A stretch of 48,162 nucleotides of DNA from Candidatus Poribacteria bacterium (GTDB lineage: Bacteria > Poribacteria > WGA-4E > WGA-3G). Under the pieces are notes generated by a model. It did no database searches and had not been told where the DNA came from. It saw only the letters and a list, made by a program, of their open reading frames with translations. The stretch spans positions 1 to 48,162 of the forward strand of contig VXPE01000021.1 of assembly GCA_009839745.1 (NCBI GenBank). The letters run 5' to 3'. The position numbers and the translations under genes are program-made. This document shows positions 24,679-33,282 of this stretch, piece after piece. Position 1 is the stretch's first letter, and each line of letters begins with the position of its first letter.

Positions 24679-26233
24679 TAGACATCTACTGAGGGTTTGC
24701 GCTATCATCTTCTCTTTCAGTGTTGGAAGTGTAATTGCCCAAAAGGCAGCATCACCGATCACTGTGCCGGTGGCGACAGCGAGGCGCGGGACGATTGTTT
24801 CCACGAAGCAGTATACCGGACATTTAGAACCGCACGCTGAGGTGAAGGTATATGCCAATGTTCCCGGGAAGATTGTTGCCCTGACAGCGACCGTTGGTCA
24901 AAGTGTAGCGAAAGATGATGTGCTTGCAGAAACGGATTCAAGAGAAGCCACACTTGCCGTGATACGCGCGGAATCGGCATTCAGCAGTGTAAAATCCCGA
25001 CTTACCTCAACGGAAGCAAACGCTCAAGCAGATGTAGAATCTCAGTTGGCGATCGCACAAGAAACGTTAATGACAGCGCAGTCGAACCTTGTGGAGACAC
25101 AAGCGCTCGCTGAAATGCGGGTCCGTAACCAACTCGTGCAGGCAGAAGCGACGTCCCAAGCAGCCGTGGAGACGATTGAAAAATCGAAAACAAATGCGGA
25201 ACAAAGTTTAGAACGTGCGAAGGTGGAGCACGATGATGCTGAATCGGATTATAATCGAAACAAATCGCTCCACGAGAAGCAGCTCATCAGTGATAGCAAT
25301 TTTGAATCCGTAGAAAAACGTTTGAGATTGGCAGAAACCCGTTTAGAGGAAGCGCAGGTCACAGCGAGTCAGTTTGTGGACGACTCAACACACCCCTCCA
25401 TAGAGAAAGCAAAGGCGGAATTAGCCGTCGCTCAGAAACTCGTGGAGATCCGCAGCTGGGAACGCGAGATCGCTTTAGCAGAATCAAAAGTTACGCAGGC
25501 GCAAGCCGACCGCAACGCAGCACAGAAACTGGTAGCGGCGAAATCTTGGGAGCAAGAGATTGAAATTGCGAAAGCGGCAGTGCGTCAAGCTGAAGAACAA
25601 CGCAAACTCGCTCAAGAACAGGCGCGTGCTGCGACGCTTAAGTCCCCGATTGATGGCGTTATTGCCGAGCGCCACTTGAACATGGGAGACTATGCAGGAT
25701 CCGCCACCTCACCTACAGGGAAGCCGGTATTTACAGTCATCGGTGTTGATGCGCTCAAAGCTATTTGGAAAATGCCTGTCACGGATGCGCGTCGCATTCA
25801 CAGCGGCGAACTCGTCCTGATTTCTACGGATGCCGGTATTCGGAATATCGTCGGCACAATCGATTTTATCAGTCCTACGGTCAACCGTGAAGACAATACG
25901 GTGCTTGTCCATGCCAACGTCCCGAATTCTGTGGGGACACTCTCTCACACTGGCGGTCTAAGACCGGGTGGCACAATCACGGTTTCTGTCAAAATGGGTG
26001 AGCGGAAAAATGTGCAACTCCTTCCCTTGCATGCAGTTCTGCATATTCAGAATGGGAGCGGAACTACCTTCACCGTTGAAGGGAACACGGCACGCCGGGA
26101 ACAGGTCAGCGTTGGTGCTATTTACGGTGGCGAGATAGAAATTACCTCGAAACTTGCGGCAGGGACGCTGATAATTGTTGATAAACAACACCAGTTACAG
26201 GATGGAACCCCAGTGTCTATCCTTCGGGATTAG
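24671..26233 (+). CDS. HlyD/RND-type periplasmic efflux adaptor
   Basis: A 520-residue membrane fusion protein. Signal peptide about 1-23; biotinyl-lipoyl halves near 52-95 (EVKVYANVPGKIVALTATVG) and 325-350 (LKSPIDGVIAERHLNMGDYA); between them a very long Ala/Glu-rich coiled coil of about 230 residues; then beta-barrel and membrane-proximal domains. It would bridge an inner-membrane pump and outer-membrane channel, but neither gene follows. Starts at ATG 24671 inside the msrA stop region. Confidence 0.85.
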   Translation: MINRHLLRVCAIIFSFSVGSVIAQKAASPITVPVATARRGTIVSTKQYTGHLEPHAEVKVYANVPGKIVALTATVGQSVAKDDVLAETDSREATLAVIRAESAFSSVKSRLTSTEANAQADVESQLAIAQETLMTAQSNLVETQALAEMRVRNQLVQAEATSQAAVETIEKSKTNAEQSLERAKVEHDDAESDYNRNKSLHEKQLISDSNFESVEKRLRLAETRLEEAQVTASQFVDDSTHPSIEKAKAELAVAQKLVEIRSWEREIALAESKVTQAQADRNAAQKLVAAKSWEQEIEIAKAAVRQAEEQRKLAQEQARAATLKSPIDGVIAERHLNMGDYAGSATSPTGKPVFTVIGVDALKAIWKMPVTDARRIHSGELVLISTDAGIRNIVGTIDFISPTVNREDNTVLVHANVPNSVGTLSHTGGLRPGGTITVSVKMGERKNVQLLPLHAVLHIQNGSGTTFTVEGNTARREQVSVGAIYGGEIEITSKLAAGTLIIVDKQHQLQDGTPVSILRD

Positions 26234-26277
26234 CCTTTTCTTCCGCATCGCTCAGCATAGGAACGGACCCGTTTGTA

Positions 26278-26296
26278 GTAGTGCGATTCATCGCAC
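26278..26296. repeat. REP-like palindrome
   Basis: GTAG followed by the palindrome GTGCGA-TTCA-TCGCAC (26281-26296), sharing the G with it. The GTAG-plus-hairpin form matches the elements around the RAYT transposase gene at 34.2-35.1 kb. Confidence 0.5.
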
Positions 26297-26840
26297 GTTG
26301 AGAAATTATTGGAATTCATCTTATCAATGCTGCTCTCGCGTAACATCTGTTCACTATGGTTTTGGTGGAGTGATAGGAAATGTTTACGGCAGGCATGTAT
26401 TGGAATTACTGCCCGCGATGTTTGTTATAGGCAAATTCCAGCACAGGTCTAAGTTCTGTAATATCATCAGGGATATTGTAATAACGTGAGTTTGAAAATA
26501 AAACTGTAGGTGTTTTTGCTTGGGTGTTTCCTCTAGGTAGAGCGGTAAAGACGGACGAAACCCCTCGAAATTCGGACAAATCTGCGGTTTTCAAGGGCCT
26601 TCTTGGGGTCAGAAACCATAGCGAAACCCGACATGCCACTTTTATCAAACTGGCGTTGACAGTAGGTTGTCAGGGATAGCATTTTTAGGATTTCGGAAGG
26701 ATACAACACACATTAACAGGTTTCGCAAATTTGAAGATATTTTCATAGTTTTCATAGCAAACCGAAAAATCAACAAGTGTGGTGAGAGGCGATAAACCCT
26801 GATAGACATTGGGTTTTAGGAAATTTCATTAGGAGTCACT
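26297..26840. other. Spacer without a supported gene
   Basis: About 550 bases with only weak open frames. A minus-strand frame 26406-26648 ends with a coding-like stretch (PDDITELRPVLEFAYNKHRG) but lacks a ribosome site and resembles no family I recognise. It may be decayed sequence. Confidence 0.4.
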
Positions 26841-27197
26841 ATGAAAGCTGCTATGAAATTTGCTATGAAAATTTCACGAAGGTTGCGCGTAAAGTCTACA
26901 ATCATTAGCCCCAATCGCTCATTGCTGACTCTCTTGCTTGTAGGAGGGATCTCTGAATTTCGACTGCCGACCACTGACTGCCACTATCATGTAAAAAATA
27001 TAGGCGAGGAAAAAGATTCCTCGCCCAAAAAGAATTGGATGGCATGTCTAATAGACCTTTATCCATGCTCAGGACTTTTTAACTTCACTCACACTTCTCC
27101 CAAGATGATAGGCATCGGTTGGCATATCTTTCCGAGCCAGTGGGTGTGCCAGGTTATAATCTGCGCCCTGTTTTTTACCCGGAATGATGCCTTTTGA
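26841..27197 (+). CDS. Doubtful small ORF with good ribosome binding site
   Basis: 118 codons starting MKAAMKFAMKISRRLRVKST, with AGGAG 6 bases before the ATG and a hydrophobic LLTLLLVGGI. After about 45 residues the frame runs through an intergenic repeat (26960-26988), a terminator hairpin for the opposite strand, and then antisense to the gene at 27069-27374. It may be the start of a broken secreted-protein gene. Confidence 0.2.
   Translation: MKAAMKFAMKISRRLRVKSTIISPNRSLLTLLLVGGISEFRLPTTDCHYHVKNIGEEKDSSPKKNWMACLIDLYPCSGLFNFTHTSPKMIGIGWHIFPSQWVCQVIICALFFTRNDAF
26960..26988. repeat. CTGATAAC-type short repeat tract
   Basis: Units CGACTGC, CGACCACTGA and CTGCCACTATC, a degenerate member of the repeat found in four other spacers. 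Confidence 0.4.
27003..27025 (-). terminator. Terminator of the SDH-protease operon
   Basis: A perfect 9-bp stem GGCGAGGAA/TTCCTCGCC with a 5-base loop. On the minus strand it is followed by TATATTTTTT. It lies 44 bases after the stop of the gene at 27069-27374. Confidence 0.8.
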
Positions 27198-27374
27198 ATT
27201 AGTGACCATACGTTCGTGTTCCTCTAAGAGTTCGCGGTCAATCTTCGGATTGTTGAGAATTATTATGTCAGTTCCCTGTTTGCGTAACATAGGAACCCCG
27301 GTGGTTCTCCCAAAAGTCTTGTTTTCAACATCCACTACCGAAGAGGGAATCGAAAATTGACGTAGGTTTTTCAT
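27069..27374 (-). CDS. Small unrecognised protein, partner of the SDH-type protease
   Basis: 101 residues from ATG 27374 (MKNLRQFSIPSSVVDVENKT), behind AGGAG at 7 bases. Soluble and charged, with GTDIIILNNPKIDRELLEEH and the tail VSEVKKS. No family is recognised. It follows the protease gene by 20 bases and shares its promoter and terminator, so the two form a closed operon. It could be a substrate, adaptor or effector of the protease. Confidence 0.6.
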   Translation of the reverse strand: MKNLRQFSIPSSVVDVENKTFGRTTGVPMLRKQGTDIIILNNPKIDRELLEEHERMVTNSKGIIPGKKQGADYNLAHPLARKDMPTDAYHLGRSVSEVKKS

Positions 27375-27394
27375 TATGAAACTCCTTTCTTTAA

Positions 27395-28255
27395 TCAAAA
27401 ATATTCGCGAGTGTGCACAAATGTGGGAAACGATTCTCTCTGCACATAATCTTTGAGCAGTCCAACATAGTTATCAAGAGTAGGGAAAAGATTCGGGACA
27501 TCTTCAATATTCTCAATTTTCAAACGGATTTCTTCTGAGGTTAATATGTCCCTTGGAATCATACGACCGTGAGAATGCCAACGCTCATTGTTGCTCAACA
27601 CGGATGCAATTTTTTTTGCTCTTTTCTTTTTTTCTTCGGGCGTAACGGGTTTCCCTGTTGAACTATGAATGTCCCAATCCTTGAACTTATAAGTAGAAAG
27701 CCAATCAGTCAGAAGGTCATGGGACAATTGACGTGCTTGTTCAAATTGGTCAAGTTCACCTAAGTCAAGCTGACGGACAAGTTCAAACTCAACGGTGTTC
27801 AACTCACCATCCTCCGCTTTTTTACATAACCGTTCATATTGGTTTAAATATGACAAAGCTGGAACGAACTCTCCATTCTTATAAACTTGTGGATCAATCG
27901 GTCCCAAACAAGAAAAATAATTCATGAAGATCCGGTCGCCCGACATCGCAAAAACCGTTCCGGCAGACATAGCTCGGTCAGGAATCAAAAAGTCAACCTC
28001 ATTGTAGTGGTACCGGATAATAGAAACGATACGCTCAGCTACTTCAATTGTACCACCAAGTGTATCTAGAATAATTGATAATTTAGGTTTTCTGTTTTGC
28101 AGGGGTTCAACAGCAGTTTTTACTATATGTTCTAATCCCGGCAGTATGGGACTGGAAATTGTCAATATATCTGACTTAAGGACTTCTTCCATCGTGCCAA
28201 GATATTTACTGAGGTGTACGCTTATGTGATGATCAACTGGACGCATTGCCGCCAA
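27395..28255 (-). CDS. SDH-type serine protease of the ClpP/crotonase fold
   Basis: 286 residues from TTG 28255, chosen because AAGGAG lies 7 bases upstream and the strong promoter lies inside the longer frame. ATG 28246 is an alternative. ILDTLGGTIEVAERIV is the ClpP-fold oxyanion/GG motif, and DRAMSAGTVFAMSGDRIFM holds the candidate nucleophile Ser followed by SCLGPIDPQ. This matches the serine dehydrogenase proteinase (PF01972) and SppA-like group. No membrane segment is evident. The second half (WDIHSSTGKPVTPEEKKKRA) is charged and specific. It lies at the edge of a defence-type island. Confidence 0.7.
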   Translation of the reverse strand: MAAMRPVDHHISVHLSKYLGTMEEVLKSDILTISSPILPGLEHIVKTAVEPLQNRKPKLSIILDTLGGTIEVAERIVSIIRYHYNEVDFLIPDRAMSAGTVFAMSGDRIFMNYFSCLGPIDPQVYKNGEFVPALSYLNQYERLCKKAEDGELNTVEFELVRQLDLGELDQFEQARQLSHDLLTDWLSTYKFKDWDIHSSTGKPVTPEEKKKRAKKIASVLSNNERWHSHGRMIPRDILTSEEIRLKIENIEDVPNLFPTLDNYVGLLKDYVQRESFPTFVHTREYF

Positions 28256-28315
28256 TAGTTTACTCCTTGACTTAAGAACGTTTATCTGGTATATTGTATT
28301 ACGCTTATCAGAAAT

Positions 28316-28344
28316 ACTATACAACATTTTACCGCAAATGTCAA
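28316..28344 (-). promoter_or_regulatory. Consensus promoter of the SDH-protease operon
   Basis: On the minus strand TTGACA (28344-28339), 17 bases, TATAGT (28321-28316). Transcription would begin near 28309, leaving a leader of about 55 bases. Confidence 0.8.
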
Positions 28345-28406
28345 GAAAAAAACGCATAAAAACCGCAATCTACTAACTTTTTAGATTGTCATGAAGGGAA
28401 CACAGA

Positions 28407-30074
28407 ATGCCGAGAAGAAAACGCACCACCCAACAAAAAGAGGTCCAAGACTACCGACACGACACTGCTACCCGAAAAAACAATCCACCCGCTGGCATCG
28501 CCGCACAAGGCAAAATCCAAGAAACACCGAAACAGGAATACGCCTACAACCCGCACCTACCACCCAACCTCCGATCCGACCCAAACGGAGACGCTGACAA
28601 ACTCCCCGAACTGCTCCAAATAGCACAACAGCGACCCCTCAATGCCGAGGAAGCCCAAACTCTCGCCGATGCACTCCGACACCACGGACCATGGCTGGAA
28701 TGGGCAGGCAAACAGGAGACAAAATCTTTCAGCGTCGATCCGGTTGCGTTGCATATCCACGAGCGCGTGAGTGCTAAAGCCATTCTGCAGGTTGCTGAAC
28801 GCCAAAACGTTCAGCGTGAGCTCTTCGCCGACCCACAGCAGGATTATAGCAAAGCAGTCGATTTTTACCAACACGACGTAGATTGGGCGAACCGCCTCAT
28901 CCTTGGTGATAGCCTCACCGTGATGAGCTCCCTTGCACATCGAGAAGACCTTGCAGGCAAGGTGCAGATGATCTATATTGATCCACCCTACGGCATCAAA
29001 TTTGCCTCCAATTTCCAACCCACCCTCTTCCAGCGCGATGTAAAGGACAGAGAACAAGATTTGACTCGCGAACGGGAGCAGATTAAAGCCTACCGTGATA
29101 CGTGGACACTCGGTGTCCACTCCTACCTCGCCTATCTGCGCGACCGCTTGATTGTTGCTAAAGAACTATTGACGGACAGTGGGAGTATCTTTGTGCAGAT
29201 TGGTGATGAAAATGTTCATATTGTACGCAATTTAATGGACGAGGTATTTAGACCCAATAACTTCGTTTCTCAAATATCAGTATTTAAGACAACAACACCA
29301 AGAAAATTATTAGACAACAATTTGTTTTATTTACTCTGGTACGCGAGGAACATAGAAAACCTCGCATATCATCAGGTTTTTATAGATAAGCCGTGTGATG
29401 AATGGGCACGTGAAACTAAGGGAGGCTCTTGGGGCGTTACTATCGATATGAAGGACCGTCCTTTAATTCCAGAAGAAAAAGCAAATACAAATCTGCTACC
29501 ATCGGAAGCTAAAGTATATCAACTTTCGGGATTAACTTCCGCTGGAGCAGGTTCTGATAGACCTTCTTTTACCTTTGAGGGAAATACACATCTTACAGAT
29601 TCAAAGAGCCATTGGAAAACAAGTATAGAAGGGTTACAAAGACTTAATTCGGCTGGAAGATTGGAAAGCAGAGGGAAAAAACCATGGTTTAAAAAATATC
29701 ACCAAGACTTTCCCGTAAAACGTTTGACGAATGCTTGGATTGATACATCAGGTAAAGCAAACGAGAGATTTTATGTTGTTCAAACCCAAGATAAAGTCAT
29801 AGAGCGTTGTGTTCTAATGACAACAAGACCCGGCGACCTTGTTCTTGATCCCACCTGTGGAGGCGGCACAACCGCTTATGTTGCCGAGCAGTGGGGCAGA
29901 CGGTGGATAACCATGGATACGAGCCGTGTGGCGGTCGCTTTAGCACGCCAACGTCTTTTAACAGGGAATTTTGATTACTACAAACTCAAAGATTCGTCAA
30001 AAGATGTCGCGGGCGGTTTTGTCAACAAAACAGTTCCACATATTACACTTACTAAAGTTTGGACAATATTATGA
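28407..30074 (+). CDS. Mod-type (beta-class) DNA methyltransferase, C-terminus lost to an IS
   Basis: N6-adenine methyltransferase of the type III Mod-like group. DPPYGIKF (192-199) is the catalytic motif IV and comes before motif I DPTCGGGTT (481-489), the beta order; canonical motif I has GSG. Homologs of this type continue well beyond the stretch GFVNKTVPHITL. Here the frame enters the IS end, and the last residues (TKVWTIL) come from the inverted repeat. It probably lacks its C-terminal target-recognition part, and no Res partner is seen. The start has AAGGGA at about 8 bases. Confidence 0.8.
   Translation: MPRRKRTTQQKEVQDYRHDTATRKNNPPAGIAAQGKIQETPKQEYAYNPHLPPNLRSDPNGDADKLPELLQIAQQRPLNAEEAQTLADALRHHGPWLEWAGKQETKSFSVDPVALHIHERVSAKAILQVAERQNVQRELFADPQQDYSKAVDFYQHDVDWANRLILGDSLTVMSSLAHREDLAGKVQMIYIDPPYGIKFASNFQPTLFQRDVKDREQDLTREREQIKAYRDTWTLGVHSYLAYLRDRLIVAKELLTDSGSIFVQIGDENVHIVRNLMDEVFRPNNFVSQISVFKTTTPRKLLDNNLFYLLWYARNIENLAYHQVFIDKPCDEWARETKGGSWGVTIDMKDRPLIPEEKANTNLLPSEAKVYQLSGLTSAGAGSDRPSFTFEGNTHLTDSKSHWKTSIEGLQRLNSAGRLESRGKKPWFKKYHQDFPVKRLTNAWIDTSGKANERFYVVQTQDKVIERCVLMTTRPGDLVLDPTCGGGTTAYVAEQWGRRWITMDTSRVAVALARQRLLTGNFDYYKLKDSSKDVAGGFVNKTVPHITLTKVWTIL
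30052..30067 (+). repeat. Left terminal inverted repeat of the IS701-like element
   Basis: CTAAAGTTTGGACAAT, the exact reverse complement of 31657-31672. The first four bases (CTAA) may be target sequence of the YTAR type. Confidence 0.75.
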
Positions 30075-30077
30075 TAT

Positions 30078-31355
30078 TCAAGCTGCCTTGTCGAAAGGCA
30101 GCTCGGTATCTTGTTGAAAAACGGGTGTAATATTGTGTGAGTTTGTATTTTCAGTGGAACTCGTAGAAAATAGTTTCTCCCGGATTTGTGCTTGTAGATA
30201 AGCGATGCGAAGCCCTTGTGTGAGTTTCTTTGGGTGATACCAGTGAATGCCGAGAGACTCACAAACGGTCTTGACGTTTATCGGTTTCTGCGTGGGTTGT
30301 GGCAGTGTAAAGATGAGTTTTGTCACAGACGCTGCGATGAAGCTGAGTTGTACAAAGCGATTGATGCTTTTTCGAGACTTCACTTGATACGCGCTGAACC
30401 CGAAGTGTTGTTTTGCGTCTCGGAAGGCGGTCTCGATGTGCCACCTCTGCTGATAGTATTCTATGATCTGCGGTATTTCGAGGGTCAGGTCTGTTGTAAA
30501 GACGAGGAAATACCGATACGGTTTTGAGGGTTTCGGGCGTTTGCGTATCACGACGCGTCGAACATCCACGGGACACATTTTCGTGCGGACGACGGCTGCG
30601 GTGACGGAATATGTTTTCTCCAGTACCGACACTGTTTTATAGCGCAGGCGTCTGATATTCAGACGGTCTCCATACTTTTTGGGACGCCCGGGTTTGGGGT
30701 GTTTCGGGGGCTTAGGTATCCGATAGAACACGGCATTCGACTTCGCCCGACACAAGATGTGATGTCCCAAACCCAATAACATTTCAAAGACCTTTCGGCG
30801 TGCGAAAGCACTATCGAAGATGATAAGCCCCCGAGAGAGTTTTGAAGCGATACGTTTCAGGACGGCATCGCCTTTATCGCGAACCGTCTGCGGGACGATG
30901 AGTTTCACCCAGACCGGGAAAAGCAGCCTTTGGGTCGGAGTCGCACAGAGCAGCCCCAGGGCCCCAAACTCATGTCCATAGTGGAACTTTGATGTATTGA
31001 CGCGCCCTGAAGCATAAGAGAAGTTTCGGAAGAAGTGAAGTCCCCATTGCGAACGACCCGTTTTCAAGGCATGCGTTTGATCATAGACGTAGACCCACTG
31101 CGGAAATCTCGCTTGGAGATACTTTATCAAGTGCGCAGCGACCGCATCCGGGTCCCACTTCCCTTGGGACAGGAACTTTGGCAAAGACCAATATCGCGTC
31201 TGGGAACCACTCGCTTGGTAAAGCTGGGTCAAGGTACCAGAACCTGTGTGGGTAATAAACCCATAGATGAACGCTTGGAAAAGCGCAAAGTTTTGGGAGT
31301 TGAACATAAACCGAAACTCTGATAGAATACCTTCTAAGTGGAGAAGCAGGTGCAT
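30078..31355 (-). CDS. IS701/IS4-type DDE transposase
   Basis: 425 residues, intact. Candidate catalytic acids are D92 (YVYDQTHAL), D181 (LIIFDSAFARR) and E308 within YYQQRWHIETAFRDAKQHFG, the Y-2-R-3-E-6-K signature of the IS4/IS701 group. The last codons form a hairpin (AGCTGCC/GGCAGCT) close to the IS end. An intact frame suggests recent activity. Confidence 0.87.
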   Translation of the reverse strand: MHLLLHLEGILSEFRFMFNSQNFALFQAFIYGFITHTGSGTLTQLYQASGSQTRYWSLPKFLSQGKWDPDAVAAHLIKYLQARFPQWVYVYDQTHALKTGRSQWGLHFFRNFSYASGRVNTSKFHYGHEFGALGLLCATPTQRLLFPVWVKLIVPQTVRDKGDAVLKRIASKLSRGLIIFDSAFARRKVFEMLLGLGHHILCRAKSNAVFYRIPKPPKHPKPGRPKKYGDRLNIRRLRYKTVSVLEKTYSVTAAVVRTKMCPVDVRRVVIRKRPKPSKPYRYFLVFTTDLTLEIPQIIEYYQQRWHIETAFRDAKQHFGFSAYQVKSRKSINRFVQLSFIAASVTKLIFTLPQPTQKPINVKTVCESLGIHWYHPKKLTQGLRIAYLQAQIREKLFSTSSTENTNSHNITPVFQQDTELPFDKAA

Positions 31356-31430
31356 TGTTTCTTTCCTTTCAAAACAAGCGTTATGTTTATGAAAGGATAC
31401 CTGCTTTTCTGCTTTAATGCATCTTAATTC

Positions 31431-31660
31431 TTAAAATTGACGCCTTGTGCTAATTGACCATGTGTTTTGTTAAATTTCACAGTTGTTGGGTTTTCGTTGT
31501 AAATTGAACCTTGATTCCATTGCCTCTTTGTTTTCATATAGAGACTTTGGTTTAAAAATGGGGCAGTATGAACCGAAGCTGTCAAATTACAAGTGGCAAA
31601 AGATTAATACTGTGAAATCTAAATCTACAGAAAGTTAATTAGCACAAGCCGTTAAAATTG
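31431..31660. repeat. 9-bp target-site duplication flanking the MITE
   Basis: TTAAAATTG at 31431-31439 and again at 31652-31660, directly outside the inverted repeats of the 212-bp element. Removing one copy and the element restores a continuous IS end. Confidence 0.75.
31440..31651. mobile_element. Nested non-coding MITE-like element, 212 bp
   Basis: The ends are inverted: left CGCCTTGTGCTAATTGAC (31441-31458), right end read backwards CGGCTTGTGCTAATTAAC, 16 of 18 identical. Without any gap the match resumes at TAAATTTCACAGT/TAGATTTCACAGT 31-43 bases in. It is flanked by a 9-bp direct duplication. It has no coding capacity and must be moved by a transposase elsewhere. Confidence 0.75.
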
Positions 31661-33143
31661 TCCAAACTTTAGTAGTGAAGAAGTCACCAAAATAAGTTTG
31701 CAATGTTACCTTGTTAGTTGGACTAATCTTTTTACGTTCAATATATGGCGGATTGCCAATAGCGATATCAAACCCATCCTTTACACCGAACATCCACTCT
31801 GCATCAAAAAACTCGGCGGCTGCATTCTGGTCGTATGGATCCCAGGCAGCGATTTTTTTTGCTTCCTCAAGAACACTACTTTCCGACCCTAATCGCCACT
31901 GTCTTGCCACTGCTGCCAAGGCTTGTGTCAATTCAGCACGGCACACCTTTTCTTCCTCAATCAGTTTGAGTTTCTGTTGCCGAGTATTAGCCCTAAAATA
32001 GCGTTCTCGAATTTGGGTAATTGATTCACGATGTGCTTCAATATCTTCGGTTTCAAGGAGTAGCTGCGTTTCACTCCTATTTAACCCAATAAGCGTGTTC
32101 GCTGCGACAAACTTAACTTCCAGATTCGGCAGGGGGCGGATACCGTAGTTGTCGTCCGGATTGTTGTTCGGTACCTGGTCTATAATAAGTGAGATAAAGA
32201 ATCGGAGTTTGGCAATTGTGATAGCAATTGGTTGGATGTCCACACCGTAGATGCCCTTCTGAATGAGGTAAAGTTTCCTCCCGTAGTCATTATATCGGTT
32301 CGTTTTGGAGAAAACTTCCTTGATTATCTCAAGGGCACCATCTCGGATTTCCGGATCTTTAATACCCATTACTTGTTGGAGTTGTCGCTGTTTCCAATGT
32401 TTATTCTGTGGATCCAGTTTTTGAAGAATCAGTACCAATTTATTGAGAATTCCCATCGGGAACGCCCCAGAACCGACAGCAGGATCGATAATTTTTAATT
32501 CGTCTACTGCTTGAATCATCGACTCAATTTCAGTTTCATCAATAAGATGGTCGTCAGGTTTATCTGTATCGCCCTGGAATTCATAAGCGAGGAGATCGTC
32601 TCGAAGCCGTTCTGCTAAGAACTCTTTGTCACCGTCATAAGGCTCCACCTTCTGAAGGAAATAAGCGATAAGGGCTTCATCTACCATGTAATTGACAATC
32701 TGACGCGGCGTATAATAGGACCCAGTCGCTTTGCGCGCGGTAGACTGGGTTTCGGGGTTATATGCACCTAAGAGGTTTTCAAATACCTGACCGAGCAGCT
32801 CGGGATCAAGTGCTACCTCCTGTTCAACCGGTGTGTTTTCTTCAACAGTAAACTTATACCGGTCAAAGAGAGGGAAGATACCCATCTCTACATGAAAAAA
32901 GAGTTTGGTCGGAACATGGAGTTTTCGACGATCATTTGGGTTGTCCGTGAAACAGTCAATACGTTTCCCACCGTTGCCAGTTGCCTCAAACGTATCAAGG
33001 CAGTCGAACAAACCACCATTAACAAACGGAACTTGCTGAAGGCGTTGTAAAAATGCCTTGGGGTCTTGAAGCAAATCAGCATAGCGATATTTGTTTCCAT
33101 TGCGATGATCGCGATGACTGACGCTACTGAACCCTCGCGCATT
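31635..33143 (-). pseudogene. Eco57I-type DNA methyltransferase, main fragment (truncated by IS)
   Basis: It contains SAM motif I DPAVGSGAF and catalytic NPPY (IAIGNPPYIERKK), with the family regions FVNGGLFDCLD and ATGSYYTPRQIVNYMVDEAL. The usual start TTG 33074 is internal; coding continues upstream in the same frame (RGFSSVSHRDHRNGNKYRYA) to the frameshift near 33300. Downstream the gene stops at the IS: its last residues TKVWTILTACAN are encoded by the IS end and the MITE. The target-recognition half is gone. Confidence 0.8.
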
Positions 33144-33282
33144 TATCGGTGTGTTGAGCGTTGCGAAGAAAAGGTTTTGAAGGATAGCTTGATAATAATC
33201 AGATGCTTCTGCAGTGAAGTTGTGAAGATATGCCTGCGCACTTCTTCTCTGTATAGACTCATTGACGTTTTGAGATGAATAC

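Larger units (their letters stand above)
30056..31668 (-). mobile_element. IS701-like insertion sequence carrying a nested MITE
   Basis: Bounded by inverted repeats 30052-30067 and 31657-31672. It contains one DDE transposase gene and, behind its promoter end, a nested 212-bp element. Without that element and one 9-bp duplicate it would be about 1.39 kb, normal for IS701. The presumed 4-bp target copies are CTAA on the left and TTAG on the right: both fit YTAR but they differ, so the ends may not come from one insertion. Confidence 0.8.

Noticed and set aside
28256-28357. N-terminal extension of the SDH-type protease
   Set aside because: These codons contain the promoter; the ribosome site AAGGAG points to TTG 28255.
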